The notes beneath the pieces are model-generated. The model made no database searches. It was given only the letters and a program-made list of their open reading frames with translations, and was not told the DNA's origin. Both the position numbers and the translations under genes were made by a program. From Hyphomicrobium nitrativorans NL23 (GTDB taxonomy: Bacteria; Pseudomonadota; Alphaproteobacteria; Rhizobiales; Hyphomicrobiaceae): a DNA stretch of 64,000 bases. Position 1 is the stretch's first letter; each line of letters starts with the position of its first letter. Below, piece after piece: positions 17,731 to 26,521 of this stretch. The DNA is taken from the NCBI RefSeq assembly GCF_000503895.1, contig NC_022997.1, positions 702,501 to 766,500 of the forward strand, in the 5' to 3' direction.

Positions 17731-18399
17731 TATAGTGCCTCCAAAGCAAGTCGTCATATCCCCGGACCCGATGACCGGAGACGTCATCAAATCGCGCGAT
17801 GGAGACTTCCAGTGTCAGCGTGGGGCGCTGTCGTAGAGTGAACCCAAGGCGTGTTCGATGGCCTTATATGAACCGGCTTGTGTTTAAAGGCAAGATGTTG
17901 CAGGGGCCCCGGAAGCGATGATCTTTGAGGCGCACGCGCTTTCGTCAAAGTGAACGGCGTGTGTCAATGGCTCGACGTCTCCAGAAAAACTCAAGAGCAG
18001 GGCGGGCCTGAGCGCCAATGCTCGGATTTCGCGTTTTATTCCATGTTTCGGTGAAGTCTCTTTTTAGATCAGTTCCAATAATTCATGTAATAGACTGTGA
18101 GGGCTGTGGATTTATCAAATGCGGAGCTTCGTCCGGCTCCGCCACCGATCCGCGGCACTTTTTCGGGCTTTGCGGCCTGCTCTGCCTGTTGCAAAGCGGG
18201 GAGGGCCGCCCTATAAGTCGCCCCAGAGCCGCCCGGCGGGGCATGCCGTGGCGGCTTTTCATGCTTTTACCATTTGCGGTTTCCGCGAAAAGCATCCCCC
18301 ACCCGCCGTCCATGGGGCGCGCGGCGCGGTGGAGGGGGTGTCCGGCCGTTTTGCGGTCGGGCGCCCGCGGACCCGCTTTCGAACTTCGAGGAGAGCAAA
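17731..18399. other. Non-coding stretch between the cold-shock gene and rpmI
   Basis: About 670 bp with no convincing gene. It must contain the divergent promoters of the cold-shock gene (minus) and rpmI-rplT (plus). An AT-rich part lies at about 18040-18120, and a GC-rich part that can fold lies at 18290-18370 just before rpmI. A leader regulated by L20 is possible but I see no specific match. infC, often upstream of rpmI, is not here. Confidence 0.45.
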
Positions 18400-18600
18400 A
18401 TGCCCAAGTTGAAGACCAAGAGCGGCGCCAAAAAGCGCTTCAAGATGACTGCGACCGGCAAGGTCAAGGTGGCTGCCCAGGGCAAACGCCACGGCATGAT
18501 CAAGCGTCATGCGAAGTTCATTCGCAATGCGCGCGGGACGATGGTGCTCAACGATAGCGACGCCAAAATCGTCAAGAAATACATGCCGTACGCCCGCTAA
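18400..18600 (+). CDS. rpmI: 50S ribosomal protein L35
   Basis: The 66 residues [20 protein letters not shown] and onward, with [13 protein letters not shown], are diagnostic for bL35, a basic protein of the large subunit. The start at 18400 follows GAGGAG at 18389; the longer frame upstream is not coding. rplT follows 58 bp later, the standard pair. Confidence 0.97.
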   Translation: MPKLKTKSGAKKRFKMTATGKVKVAAQGKRHGMIKRHAKFIRNARGTMVLNDSDAKIVKKYMPYAR

Positions 18601-18658
18601 GTCCGTCGTTTCGGACTTTCAGCACTCCCTTTAATTTCCGTCATCGAGGAGCACAGCC

Positions 18659-19033
18659 ATGGCTCGCGTCAAACGCGGTGTTACCGCTCACGCCAAGCAC
18701 AAAAAAGTTCTGAAGGCCGCCAAGGGCTACTATGGCCGCCGCAAGAACACCATTCGGGTCGCCAAGCAGGCCGTCGAAAAGGCGCTGCAGTACGGCTACC
18801 GGGATCGCAAGCGCAAGAAGCGCACGTTCCGCGCGCTCTGGATCCAGCGCATCAACGCGGCCACGCGCGAGCACGGCCTGACCTACGGCCGATTTATCTT
18901 CGGTCTTTCGAAGGCCGGCATCGACATCGACCGCAAGGTTCTCGCCGATATCGCCGTGCGCGATGCGGCCGCGTTCAAGGCGCTCGTCGAGCAGGCTGCC
19001 GCTGCGGTGAAGGACTCCAAGGCCGCGGCCTGA
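18659..19033 (+). CDS. rplT: 50S ribosomal protein L20
   Basis: A 124-residue bL20, needed early in 50S assembly and, in many bacteria, the repressor of its own operon. It begins [20 protein letters not shown] and contains [20 protein letters not shown]. The length is slightly above the usual 117-120 because of an alanine-rich tail. A GAGGAGC ribosome site precedes it. A repeat element follows before pheS. Confidence 0.98.
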   Translation: MARVKRGVTAHAKHKKVLKAAKGYYGRRKNTIRVAKQAVEKALQYGYRDRKRKKRTFRALWIQRINAATREHGLTYGRFIFGLSKAGIDIDRKVLADIAVRDAAAFKALVEQAAAAVKDSKAAA

Positions 19034-19042
19034 TCCCATCCT

Positions 19043-19200
19043 CTGTCATCCCGGAAAGGCGGAGGCATGCTTCCAGCATGACCGAAGCCTTATCCGGGAG
19101 CGAGCGCAAGATTCGTCGAAGACGTAGTATTTTCGCGATGGGAGCTTTTGCTGGGTCCCGGCTCGGCGCTCGGCTTCGCCTCGCTTGGCCGGGATGACAG
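19043..19200. repeat. Intergenic repeat element, copy 1 (left of pheST)
   Basis: Begins CTGTCATCCCGGAAAGGCGG and ends with GGCCGGGATGACAG. It aligns over nearly its whole length with the reverse complement of 22780-22911, including CTTATCCGGGA, AGCGCAAGA, GTCGAAGACG and GGGTCCCGGC. This copy has about 25 extra bases after GGCGGAG. The terminal inverted repeats could form one long hairpin. Confidence 0.8.
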
Positions 19201-19236
19201 CCTGGGATCGTCGTCCGCGATGAGAAGAGGCGCACG

Positions 19237-20310
19237 ATGACCGGCACGACCGAACTCGATACACTCAAAGCCGAACTTCTGGCCGAAATCGCCGGGGCCC
19301 GCGATCTCGCCGGGATCGAGGCCGTGCGCGTCGCTGCGCTCGGCAAGAAGGGGCGGATCGCCGCCCAGATGGCGAAGCTCGGCGGATTGCCGCCCGAAGA
19401 GCGCAAGGCATTCGGCGCGGCGACGAACGCCGTGAAGGAAGCGGTGACCTCCTCGCTCGAAGCGCGCCGCGCCGAGCTTGAGGTGGCGGCGCTCGACGCG
19501 CGCCTTGCGAGCGAACGGGAAGACGTGACGCTGCCGGTGCGTCCGGGCCCAGAAGCGCTGGGGCGTATCCATCCGGTGAGCCAGGTGTTCGACGAGTGCG
19601 TGGAGATCTTCGCCGATCTCGGTTTCGACGTGGCCGAAGGTCCCGATATCGAAACCGACGACATGAACTTCACCAAGCTCAACATTCCGGCCGAGCATCC
19701 CGCGCGGCAGGAGCACGACACGTTCTATTTCCCGACGAAGCCGGACGGCTCGCGGCTCTTGCTGCGCACGCACACGAGCCCGGTGCAGATCCGCACGATG
19801 GAGACGCGCAAGCCGCCGATCCGCATCATCGCGCCGGGCCGCGTCTACCGCTGCGACAGCGACCAGACGCACACGCCGATGTTCCACCAGATCGAAGGGC
19901 TCGTCATCGACGAGACCACGCACATGGGGCATCTCAAGTGGGTGCTCGAAGAATTCTGCAAGGCGTTCTTCGAGGTGCCGGACGTGAAGATGCGATTCCG
20001 TGCGTCTCACTTTCCCTTCACCGAGCCCTCGATGGAGGTCGATATCGGGGCCGAGGCCATCGGCAAGCCGGGCGCCTGGCTCGAAATTCTCGGCTGCGGA
20101 ATGGTGCATCCGAACGTGCTGCGCAATTGCGGGCTCGATCCGGAGAAATATCAGGGCTTCGCGTTCGGCATGGGCCTCGACCGGCTCACGATGCTGAAGT
20201 ACGGCGTGCCGGATCTGCGTGCCTTCTTCTCGGCGGATTTGCGCTGGCTGCGCCATTACGGTTTCTCGGTGCTCGACGTGCCGACGCTTGCGGGCGGTCT
20301 TTCGAGCTAA
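19237..20310 (+). CDS. pheS: Phenylalanine-tRNA ligase alpha subunit
   Basis: A 357-residue class II synthetase subunit; with PheT it forms the alpha2beta2 enzyme charging tRNA-Phe. The N-terminal coiled-coil domain (residues 1-100) is followed by the catalytic core with motif 2 ([20 protein letters not shown]), phenylalanine-binding [14 protein letters not shown], and motif 3 ([17 protein letters not shown]). The start follows AGAAGAGG. pheT begins 9 bp after the stop. Confidence 0.98.
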   Translation: MTGTTELDTLKAELLAEIAGARDLAGIEAVRVAALGKKGRIAAQMAKLGGLPPEERKAFGAATNAVKEAVTSSLEARRAELEVAALDARLASEREDVTLPVRPGPEALGRIHPVSQVFDECVEIFADLGFDVAEGPDIETDDMNFTKLNIPAEHPARQEHDTFYFPTKPDGSRLLLRTHTSPVQIRTMETRKPPIRIIAPGRVYRCDSDQTHTPMFHQIEGLVIDETTHMGHLKWVLEEFCKAFFEVPDVKMRFRASHFPFTEPSMEVDIGAEAIGKPGAWLEILGCGMVHPNVLRNCGLDPEKYQGFAFGMGLDRLTMLKYGVPDLRAFFSADLRWLRHYGFSVLDVPTLAGGLSS

Positions 20311-20319
20311 GGAGATTTC

Positions 20320-22755
20320 ATGAAATTCACGCTGTCCTGGCTCAAGGATCATCTCAAGACCACGGCGACGGTCGAGGAGATTTCGACGAAGCTTTCGGCC
20401 ATCGGGCTTGAGGTCGAAAGCGTCGAGGACCCGGCGGACAAGCTCGGTGCGTTTCGCGTTGCGCGGATCGTGGAAGCGAAGAAGCATCCGAATGCGGATA
20501 AGCTCCAGGTCGTCATGGTCGAGGTCGAGTGCGGGCAGCCGCTGCTCGAAGTCGTGTGCGGCGCGCCGAACGCGCGCGTCGGGCTCGTCAGCGTGTTCGC
20601 GCCGCTCGGCACCTACATTCCAGGCTCGGGCATCACGCTTGAGAAGAAGCCGGTGCGCGGCGTCGTTTCGAACGGCATGATGTGCTCGGCGGCGGAACTC
20701 GAACTCTCCGACGAGAGCGCCGGTATTCTGGAGCTTTCACCCGAAGCGGCCGAGCAGGTCGGGCAGCGCTATATCGATGTCATGGGGCTCAACGATCCGG
20801 TGTTCGAGGTGAAGCTCACGCCGAACCGGCCGGATTGCACGGGCGTGCGCGGCATTGCGCGGGATCTCGCAGCGGCGGGCCTCGGCACGCTGAAGCCTGA
20901 GAAGGCGATCGCGGGCGTCGAAGGCAGCTTCGAGAGCCCGGTTGCGGTGGCGCTCGACTTCACGAAGGAAGCTGAGAGCGCGTGTCCGGTGTTCGCGGCG
21001 CGCTATGTGAAGGGCGTGAGCAACGGGCCGTCGCCCGAGTGGCTGCAGCGACGGCTTCGTGCCGTGGGGCTTCGGCCGATCAATGCGCTTGTCGATGTGA
21101 CGAACTACATCAGCCAGGATCGCGGCCGGCCGCTCCACGTCTACGACGCCGACAAGCTCAAGGGCGCGGTGCGGGCGCGGCTCGGAAAGCCGGGCGAAAA
21201 GTTTCTCGGTCTCGACGGCAAGGAACATGCCGTTGACGAGGCGATGTGCGTGATCGCGGACGACAGCGGGCCGCTCGGTTTCGGCGGCATCATCGGCGGC
21301 GAGGACTCCGGTTCGACGGAGGCTACGGTCAACGTTCTCATCGAGAGCGCCTATTTCGATCCGCTGCGCACCGCGGCCACGGGGCGCAAGACGGGGCTCG
21401 TAACGGATGCGCGCTATCGCTTCGAGCGCGGCGTGGACCCTGAGAGCGTGCTGCCGGGGCTCGATCTCGCGACGCAGATGATCCACAAGCTTTGCGGCGG
21501 CAAGCCCTCGAAGGCGGTGGTTGCAGGCGCGGTTCCCGATACGCGGCGTACGATCCTGTTCGATGTGGGCCGGGTGGAGAAGCTTTCCGGCCTGGTTCTG
21601 CCGGTCGCAGAGATCCGCACGATTTTGGAGACGCTCTGCTGCGAGTTGGTGGGCGATGGCGAGACCATCGAGGTGATCCCGCCATCTTGGCGGCCGGACA
21701 TTCATGGGAGCGCCGATCTCGTGGAAGAAGTCGTGCGCATCGCGGGGATCGAGCGCGTGCCCTCTACGCCGCTGCCGCGGACAAGCGGTGTTTCGCGGCC
21801 TGTGCTGACGGAAACGCAGAAGCGTTCGCGGCGTGCGCGCCGGTTGCTGGCCGCGCGCGGGCTCGTGGAGGCGGTGACGTGGTCGTTCCTGCCGCGCGGG
21901 CAGGCCGAGACGTTTTCTGCGGGTAACGGCGAGTTGGTGGAACTGGCGAACCCGATCTCCGTCGATCTCGCCGTCATGCGGCCGAGCCTGCTTCCGGGGT
22001 TGATCTCCGCTGTCGGACGTAACCGCAATCGCGGCTTTGCGGATGTGGGGCTGTTCGAGTTGGGCCAGGCCTATCGCGGCGATAAGCCGGAAGATCAGTA
22101 TCTCGCGGTCTCCGGTGTGCGCGGCGGAACGGCGGGACGATCCGGCGGCGGTCGTCACTGGGATGGCAAGGCGCAGAACGTCGATGTGTTCGATGCCAAG
22201 GCGGATGCGGTTGCCGTGCTGGCCGCGCTGGGGCTCGATACGGCCAAGGTGCAGGTCACGCGCGATGCTCCGGGCTGGTATCATCCGGGCCGGTCGGGCA
22301 CGCTGAGGCTCGGGCCCAAGACGGTGCTCGCGCATTTCGGCGAGGTGCATCCGGCGACACTCGATGCGCTGGATGTTGCGGCGCCCGTGGTCGCGTTCGA
22401 GGTGTTTCTCGATGCGTTGCCGCCCGAGAAGCGGAAGTCGCGCGCCAAGGCGCAATTCGCGCAGTCGGACCTCTTGCCCGTTCGCCGCGATTTCGCATTC
22501 GTGCTCGATGCGGCGGTGAGTGCAGGCGATGTCGTGCGGGCGGCGCTCGGGGCCGATAAGGCGCTGATCGCGGGCGTTTCGGTGTTCGACGTGTTCGAGG
22601 GCGGGGCGCTTGCTGCCGAGGGCAAGAAATCGGTCGCCATCGAGGTGACGCTACAGCCCACGGCCGAGACACTGACCGACAAGGACATCGAAGCCGTTTC
22701 GGAGAAGGTGATCGCGGGCGTCAAGAAGGCGACCGGTGGCGAGATCCGCGGTTAG
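20320..22755 (+). CDS. pheT: Phenylalanine-tRNA ligase beta subunit
   Basis: The 811-residue beta subunit. It starts with MKFTLSWLKDHLKT, has a tRNA-binding (EMAP/OB) domain at about 40-150 (HPNADKLQVVMVE, GVVSNGMMCS), the B3/B4 editing domain near 210-390 (YISQDRGRPLHVYDADKL, LIESAYFDP), the catalytic-like core, and a C-terminal anticodon-binding domain (VRRDFAFVLDAAVSAGDVVRAAL). A GGAG site lies between pheS and the start. It is full length. Confidence 0.98.
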   Translation: MKFTLSWLKDHLKTTATVEEISTKLSAIGLEVESVEDPADKLGAFRVARIVEAKKHPNADKLQVVMVEVECGQPLLEVVCGAPNARVGLVSVFAPLGTYIPGSGITLEKKPVRGVVSNGMMCSAAELELSDESAGILELSPEAAEQVGQRYIDVMGLNDPVFEVKLTPNRPDCTGVRGIARDLAAAGLGTLKPEKAIAGVEGSFESPVAVALDFTKEAESACPVFAARYVKGVSNGPSPEWLQRRLRAVGLRPINALVDVTNYISQDRGRPLHVYDADKLKGAVRARLGKPGEKFLGLDGKEHAVDEAMCVIADDSGPLGFGGIIGGEDSGSTEATVNVLIESAYFDPLRTAATGRKTGLVTDARYRFERGVDPESVLPGLDLATQMIHKLCGGKPSKAVVAGAVPDTRRTILFDVGRVEKLSGLVLPVAEIRTILETLCCELVGDGETIEVIPPSWRPDIHGSADLVEEVVRIAGIERVPSTPLPRTSGVSRPVLTETQKRSRRARRLLAARGLVEAVTWSFLPRGQAETFSAGNGELVELANPISVDLAVMRPSLLPGLISAVGRNRNRGFADVGLFELGQAYRGDKPEDQYLAVSGVRGGTAGRSGGGRHWDGKAQNVDVFDAKADAVAVLAALGLDTAKVQVTRDAPGWYHPGRSGTLRLGPKTVLAHFGEVHPATLDALDVAAPVVAFEVFLDALPPEKRKSRAKAQFAQSDLLPVRRDFAFVLDAAVSAGDVVRAALGADKALIAGVSVFDVFEGGALAAEGKKSVAIEVTLQPTAETLTDKDIEAVSEKVIAGVKKATGGEIRG

Positions 22756-22779
22756 GGGCGAACGGATTGTCGCGTGGAG

Positions 22780-22911
22780 CTGTCATCCCGGCCAAGTGGA
22801 GCGTAGCGCAACGCAGGGCCGGGACCTAGGAGACGCTTCTATCGCGAATATCGCGTCTTCGACTTTCTTGCGCTGGGTCCCGGATAAGGCTCCGCCTTTC
22901 CGGGATGACAG
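22780..22911. repeat. Intergenic repeat element, copy 2 (right of pheST, inverted)
   Basis: Begins CTGTCATCCCGGCCAAG and ends TTCCGGGATGACAG. It is the reverse complement counterpart of 19043-19200, so the two copies flank pheST in opposite orientation. It has no open frame or transposase. Confidence 0.8.
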
Positions 22912-22980
22912 GGGAGCGGCGCGCGATGTTCCTCGGCCTTGAAATTCCTGGTATGACACTGGCCGTTCAATCATCGAGCA

Positions 22981-23042
22981 TGATTTCTTTAGTTGGGCCT
23001 ATGATTCACGCTTCAGGCTGGTAGGGCCTGAAGCGATCATGG
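22981..23042. repeat. REP-like palindromic element, copy B
   Basis: TTTAGTTGGGCC-TATGATTCACGCTTCAGGC, a short loop, then GGCCTGAAGCGATCATGG. It shares GATTCACGCTTC and GAAGCGATCATGG with copy A at 15841-15951. The inner stem differs in sequence but keeps its pairing, which suggests a folded element. A fragment, ACGATCATGGTC, also occurs at 40119-40130. Confidence 0.6.
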
Positions 23043-23062
23043 CCATGTGCGGGAGACACGGG

Positions 23063-24442
23063 ATGGGCGTGCAAGACATCACGGAAGCGCAGGAGCCTTT
23101 GGTGCTGCCGAAGCCCGACCTGCACCACATCGTCGTGGTCGGCGGTGGCGCTGGCGGGCTGGAGCTTGCCACGCGGCTCGGCAACAAGCTCGGCCGCGAT
23201 CGCTGGTGGGGCCGCAAGGCGAAGGCCGCGATTACGCTGGTCGATCGCTCGCGCACGCACATCTGGAAGCCGCTGTTGCACGAAATCGCGGCGGGCAGCA
23301 TGGACGTCGACCGGCATGAGGTCGAGTACATGGCGCAGGGGCACTGGAACCATTTCCGCTATCGCTACGGCGAGGTGATCGGTCTCGACCGTGCCAACAA
23401 GCGCGTCCAGCTCGGCCGCACGGTGGACGAGGACGGCCGCGAGATCACGCCCGAGCGGTGGGTGCCTTACGATACGCTCGTGATCGCCATCGGCAGCGTT
23501 TCGAACGATTTCGGCGTGCCGGGTGTCGCGCAGAACGCGATCATGCTGGATACGCCGGAGCAGGCGGAGCGTTTCAACCGGCGGCTTCTCAACGCGTGCG
23601 TGCGCGCCAATACGCAGCCGGGTCCGCTGCGGCCGGAACAGCTTCACGTCGCCATCATCGGTGCAGGTGCGACGGGGACGGAGCTTTCGGCGGAGTTGCA
23701 CGGTACGGCGCGCGGTGTGGTCGCGTTCGGGCTCGACAACATCGATCCCGAGAAGGATATCAAGATCACGCTGATCGAAGCAGCCGACCGCATTTTGTCG
23801 GCGCTGCCGGTCAGGATTTCGAATGCCACGGCGGAGATCCTTACCGGGCTCGACGTCGATATCCGGACGAACGCGCGCGTGACCGAGGTGACGGACAAGG
23901 GTGTGAAAATCGCGAACGGCGATTTCATTCCGTCGGAGCTCGTCGTGTGGGCTGCTGGCGTCAAAGGGCCGGACGTGCTGCGCAACCTGGATGGGCTGGA
24001 GGTCAGCCGTTCGGGACAACTCGTGATCACGCCGACGCTGGAGACCACCAACGATCCCGATATCTTCGCGTTTGGCGACTGCGCCTATCTGCTGCCGCCG
24101 GGCGAGGATCGTCCGATCCCGCCGCGCGCGCAGGCAGCGCACCAGCAGGCGTCGCATCTCAGGCGGCAACTGCAGGCGCGGCTCGGCGGGCTGCCGCTCA
24201 AGCCGTTCGTCTATCGCGATTTCGGGTCGCTGGTTTCTCTTGGCGACTATTCGACGGTCGGCAGCCTGATGGGCTTCGTCACGGGGCGGAAGATGCTGAT
24301 CGAGGGCTTCGTCGCCAAGATGATGTACCGCTCGCTCTACAAGATGCACGAGATGGCGCTGCACGGCTTCTGGAAGGTGGCGCTCGATACGGTTTCGCGG
24401 CTGTTGACGCGGCGGACGGAGCCGCACGTCAAGCTGCACTGA
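23063..24442 (+). CDS. ndh: Type II NADH dehydrogenase (NDH-2)
   Basis: A 459-residue flavoprotein that passes electrons from NADH to quinone without pumping protons. Two dinucleotide-binding folds are visible: VVVGGGAGGLELA (residues about 24-36, FAD) and IIGAGATGTELSAEL (about 197-211, NADH). Family motifs ELVVWAAGVKGP and FAFGDCAYL follow, and the C-terminal helices would attach it to the membrane. I chose ATG 23063; the in-frame ATG at 23039 lies in a palindromic repeat. AQAAHQQASHLRRQL, the quinone-side helix, is intact. It stands alone. Confidence 0.92.
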   Translation: MGVQDITEAQEPLVLPKPDLHHIVVVGGGAGGLELATRLGNKLGRDRWWGRKAKAAITLVDRSRTHIWKPLLHEIAAGSMDVDRHEVEYMAQGHWNHFRYRYGEVIGLDRANKRVQLGRTVDEDGREITPERWVPYDTLVIAIGSVSNDFGVPGVAQNAIMLDTPEQAERFNRRLLNACVRANTQPGPLRPEQLHVAIIGAGATGTELSAELHGTARGVVAFGLDNIDPEKDIKITLIEAADRILSALPVRISNATAEILTGLDVDIRTNARVTEVTDKGVKIANGDFIPSELVVWAAGVKGPDVLRNLDGLEVSRSGQLVITPTLETTNDPDIFAFGDCAYLLPPGEDRPIPPRAQAAHQQASHLRRQLQARLGGLPLKPFVYRDFGSLVSLGDYSTVGSLMGFVTGRKMLIEGFVAKMMYRSLYKMHEMALHGFWKVALDTVSRLLTRRTEPHVKLH

Positions 24443-24647
24443 TCGTTCGCTGGTCGCGGGGTAGGCGGGGCCTTTGCCGGGGCGGCGCCGGTTAACGGCG
24501 GATTAACCGTCCCGCGTGGCGCGTAAGTCATTGGCCGGGGTACGCTGCCGCCCGGTCCCTCCAATTTTAGAGATCTTCTGCACGGTGTCTTGATACGTCC
24601 GGGCTACGCTTATTCATGCGGGGTCGGTGCGCACTGTGGAGGATTTC

Positions 24648-24926
24648 ATGTGCGGACTCGCGATTATTCTGGCGTTCGTGCTGGCCCATATGGTGGCTGC
24701 GACGCAGCTTGGCGGAGGATGGCGCGGCGCGGCGCGTGCGCCGTTCCTGGTGTTTCCGCCAGCGTTCGCGCTCATCGTGCTCGACGGCGTCGTGCATGAC
24801 ACCTTCTCGGAGATCATCCCACGCGCGTTGACGCTCCTCAGTTGGGAGCTGCTCTACCTCTTCGGCTACGTGTTTCTTAGGCTGCTGACGCGGCCTGTGC
24901 CGCCTGTGCCGACTAAGCTTTCTTGA
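24648..24926 (+). CDS. Small membrane protein of unknown function
   Basis: A 92-residue protein with about three hydrophobic segments: GLAIILAFVLAHMVAAT, FLVFPPAFALIVLDGVV and LLSWELLYLFGYVFLRLL. ATG 24648 follows GTGGAGG at a 5-base gap and is preferred over a GTG 21 bases earlier. I recognise no family. Its last 14 bases overlap the end of the convergent NlpC/P60-like gene. Confidence 0.5.
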   Translation: MCGLAIILAFVLAHMVAATQLGGGWRGAARAPFLVFPPAFALIVLDGVVHDTFSEIIPRALTLLSWELLYLFGYVFLRLLTRPVPPVPTKLS

Positions 24927-26295
24927 CGAGGTAACCGATGCGGCCGCCGGAGACCTGCCGCAGGCGCTCCAGATGTGCGAGCAATTCGCTGCCGTGCAGC
25001 GGGAGGCCTGTCATCCGCACGTGGTCCTCGTCGAGCGCTTCGAGCGCGGGCATCACTTCTTCCGCGGATTTGTGAAGCATCACGATCATCGCCACGCAGG
25101 CCCGGCCCATGTTGCGCGGGACTTTGGGCATGCTGCTCGCGACGAGCGCGCGCGCGCGGTCGGACATGTAGCTCGACAGGCGGCCGAAGACGGCGATCAG
25201 CCGGATGAAGAGATCGTCGCGGAAGCGATAGCCTTTCGTCTCCATCCACTCGAAGAACTTGGTCATGGTCATGTCCTGCCGCCGAAGCAGGGGCGTCAGG
25301 CGGTAGTCCTGCCATTCGGCCACGAGATCGAACCGCGGGTCGATGTCGATGTCGCCGGGGGCGAACGTTTCGGTGGCGGTGACGCCGATGGCGCGGAAGA
25401 AGTCGCGGTTGGCTTTGTGGTCGAAGCGGGTCTTGAACGCCGGGAGTTTGACCTTGCGGCGGCTGGCGTCTGCGAAGGCCTGGGCGACGAGCTTGGCGCA
25501 GAACAGCTTGCGCCGTCCCTTCATGCGCATCGAGAAATCGTAGGGGATGTGGAGCGCGGCGCCGGTGGTCGTGGCCAGTACGCGGGCGTGGGCCAACTCG
25601 GCAGCCTTGGCGGCGATGATGGCATCCTTGAAGCGATAGAGCACGGCGCGGCCGAGGCCGGCGGCAAGCACCTCTTCCAGAGGCTTGATGACGGCGCCTT
25701 CCTCGATGAGCGCTTCGACGATCCAGTGCTTGCCTTCGGCGTCGATGTAGACGAGCGCGACGTGGCTGAACTGTGTGTCCACGTCGCCGATGCGGGCGAT
25801 GGCGGCGCTGTTGTGGGCGCTGCCGCGCACGAGCAGCACGTCGCCCGAGCGGAAGGGGATGTTGCGCCCGGTGTCGTAGGCGGGATGGACGAGCGTGTTC
25901 CAGTCCGTGCCGGTGAAAGCGCGGCGGCTTTGCTCCGCCGGTGCGAGACGCGCGTTGCCGCATGCGATCTCGCCTAGAATGTCGGATGCGTAGCGCATGA
26001 TCCGGAAGGTATCGCGAAGGGCGATCTCGGCGGGGCGGAGCAGGATGCCGGCGGCCTGCCATTCGCCGATCCGGTCGCGCAGGATCATGCGGATCGCAAA
26101 GAGTTCTTGCAGGAGCTCTGGAGCGGCCGCTCTGATTTCGTCGCGATCGACATCGGCAGGGTCGTTGTCGTGGACGAGGTGATAGATGGTTTTGAGGCCC
26201 GCTTCGAGATCCAGGTGGGTTTCGAACCGCCGCTCGGCAACTTTACGAGCTTCTACGAGCCGCTGCTCAGGGCTCAGAACGACCAGACGTTGCAC
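24913..26295 (-). CDS. YiiX/YebB-like permuted NlpC/P60 papain-fold protein
   Basis: A 460-residue soluble protein. The centre carries the permuted NlpC/P60 (DUF830-type) fold: GDVLLVRGSAHNSAAIARIGD, then FSHVALVYIDAEGKHWIVEAL with the histidine and glutamate, and later RRKLFCAKLVAQAF with the cysteine. These are the three expected catalytic positions. The N-terminal about 150 residues and the C-terminal about 120 are helical and unassigned. No signal peptide is seen, so cell-wall peptides are not its obvious target; permuted members may act on lipids or thioesters. Its 3' end overlaps the small membrane gene by 14 bp. Confidence 0.72.
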   Translation of the reverse strand: MQRLVVLSPEQRLVEARKVAERRFETHLDLEAGLKTIYHLVHDNDPADVDRDEIRAAAPELLQELFAIRMILRDRIGEWQAAGILLRPAEIALRDTFRIMRYASDILGEIACGNARLAPAEQSRRAFTGTDWNTLVHPAYDTGRNIPFRSGDVLLVRGSAHNSAAIARIGDVDTQFSHVALVYIDAEGKHWIVEALIEEGAVIKPLEEVLAAGLGRAVLYRFKDAIIAAKAAELAHARVLATTTGAALHIPYDFSMRMKGRRKLFCAKLVAQAFADASRRKVKLPAFKTRFDHKANRDFFRAIGVTATETFAPGDIDIDPRFDLVAEWQDYRLTPLLRRQDMTMTKFFEWMETKGYRFRDDLFIRLIAVFGRLSSYMSDRARALVASSMPKVPRNMGRACVAMIVMLHKSAEEVMPALEALDEDHVRMTGLPLHGSELLAHLERLRQVSGGRIGYLVKKA

Positions 26296-26521
26296 GCAAC
26301 CACTCCCCCAACTTTACGCTTGCGAGGCGCGGTTTCCCCGACCGCAGCCTCCGGTCTCCCAACGTGACCGTCCCGGTGACGGATTGGTAGGGTCCGATGG
26401 CGCGATGGTAAAGGCTGGAGCGCGCGAGGTGTGTGACCTATAGGGCGCGCTCGCCGCCGTTTTTGTGTGCCGTTGCGATTTCGCGGCGTGTTGACGCCAG
26501 TGAAGGCCGCGGAAGATGCGT

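Noticed and set aside
18018-18557. 179-codon frame before and across rpmI
   Set aside because: Overlaps a certain ribosomal protein gene in another frame; low-complexity product.
19090-22455. Long minus-strand frames over pheS and pheT
   Set aside because: Shadows of well-identified synthetase genes in high-GC DNA; no start signals and no domains.
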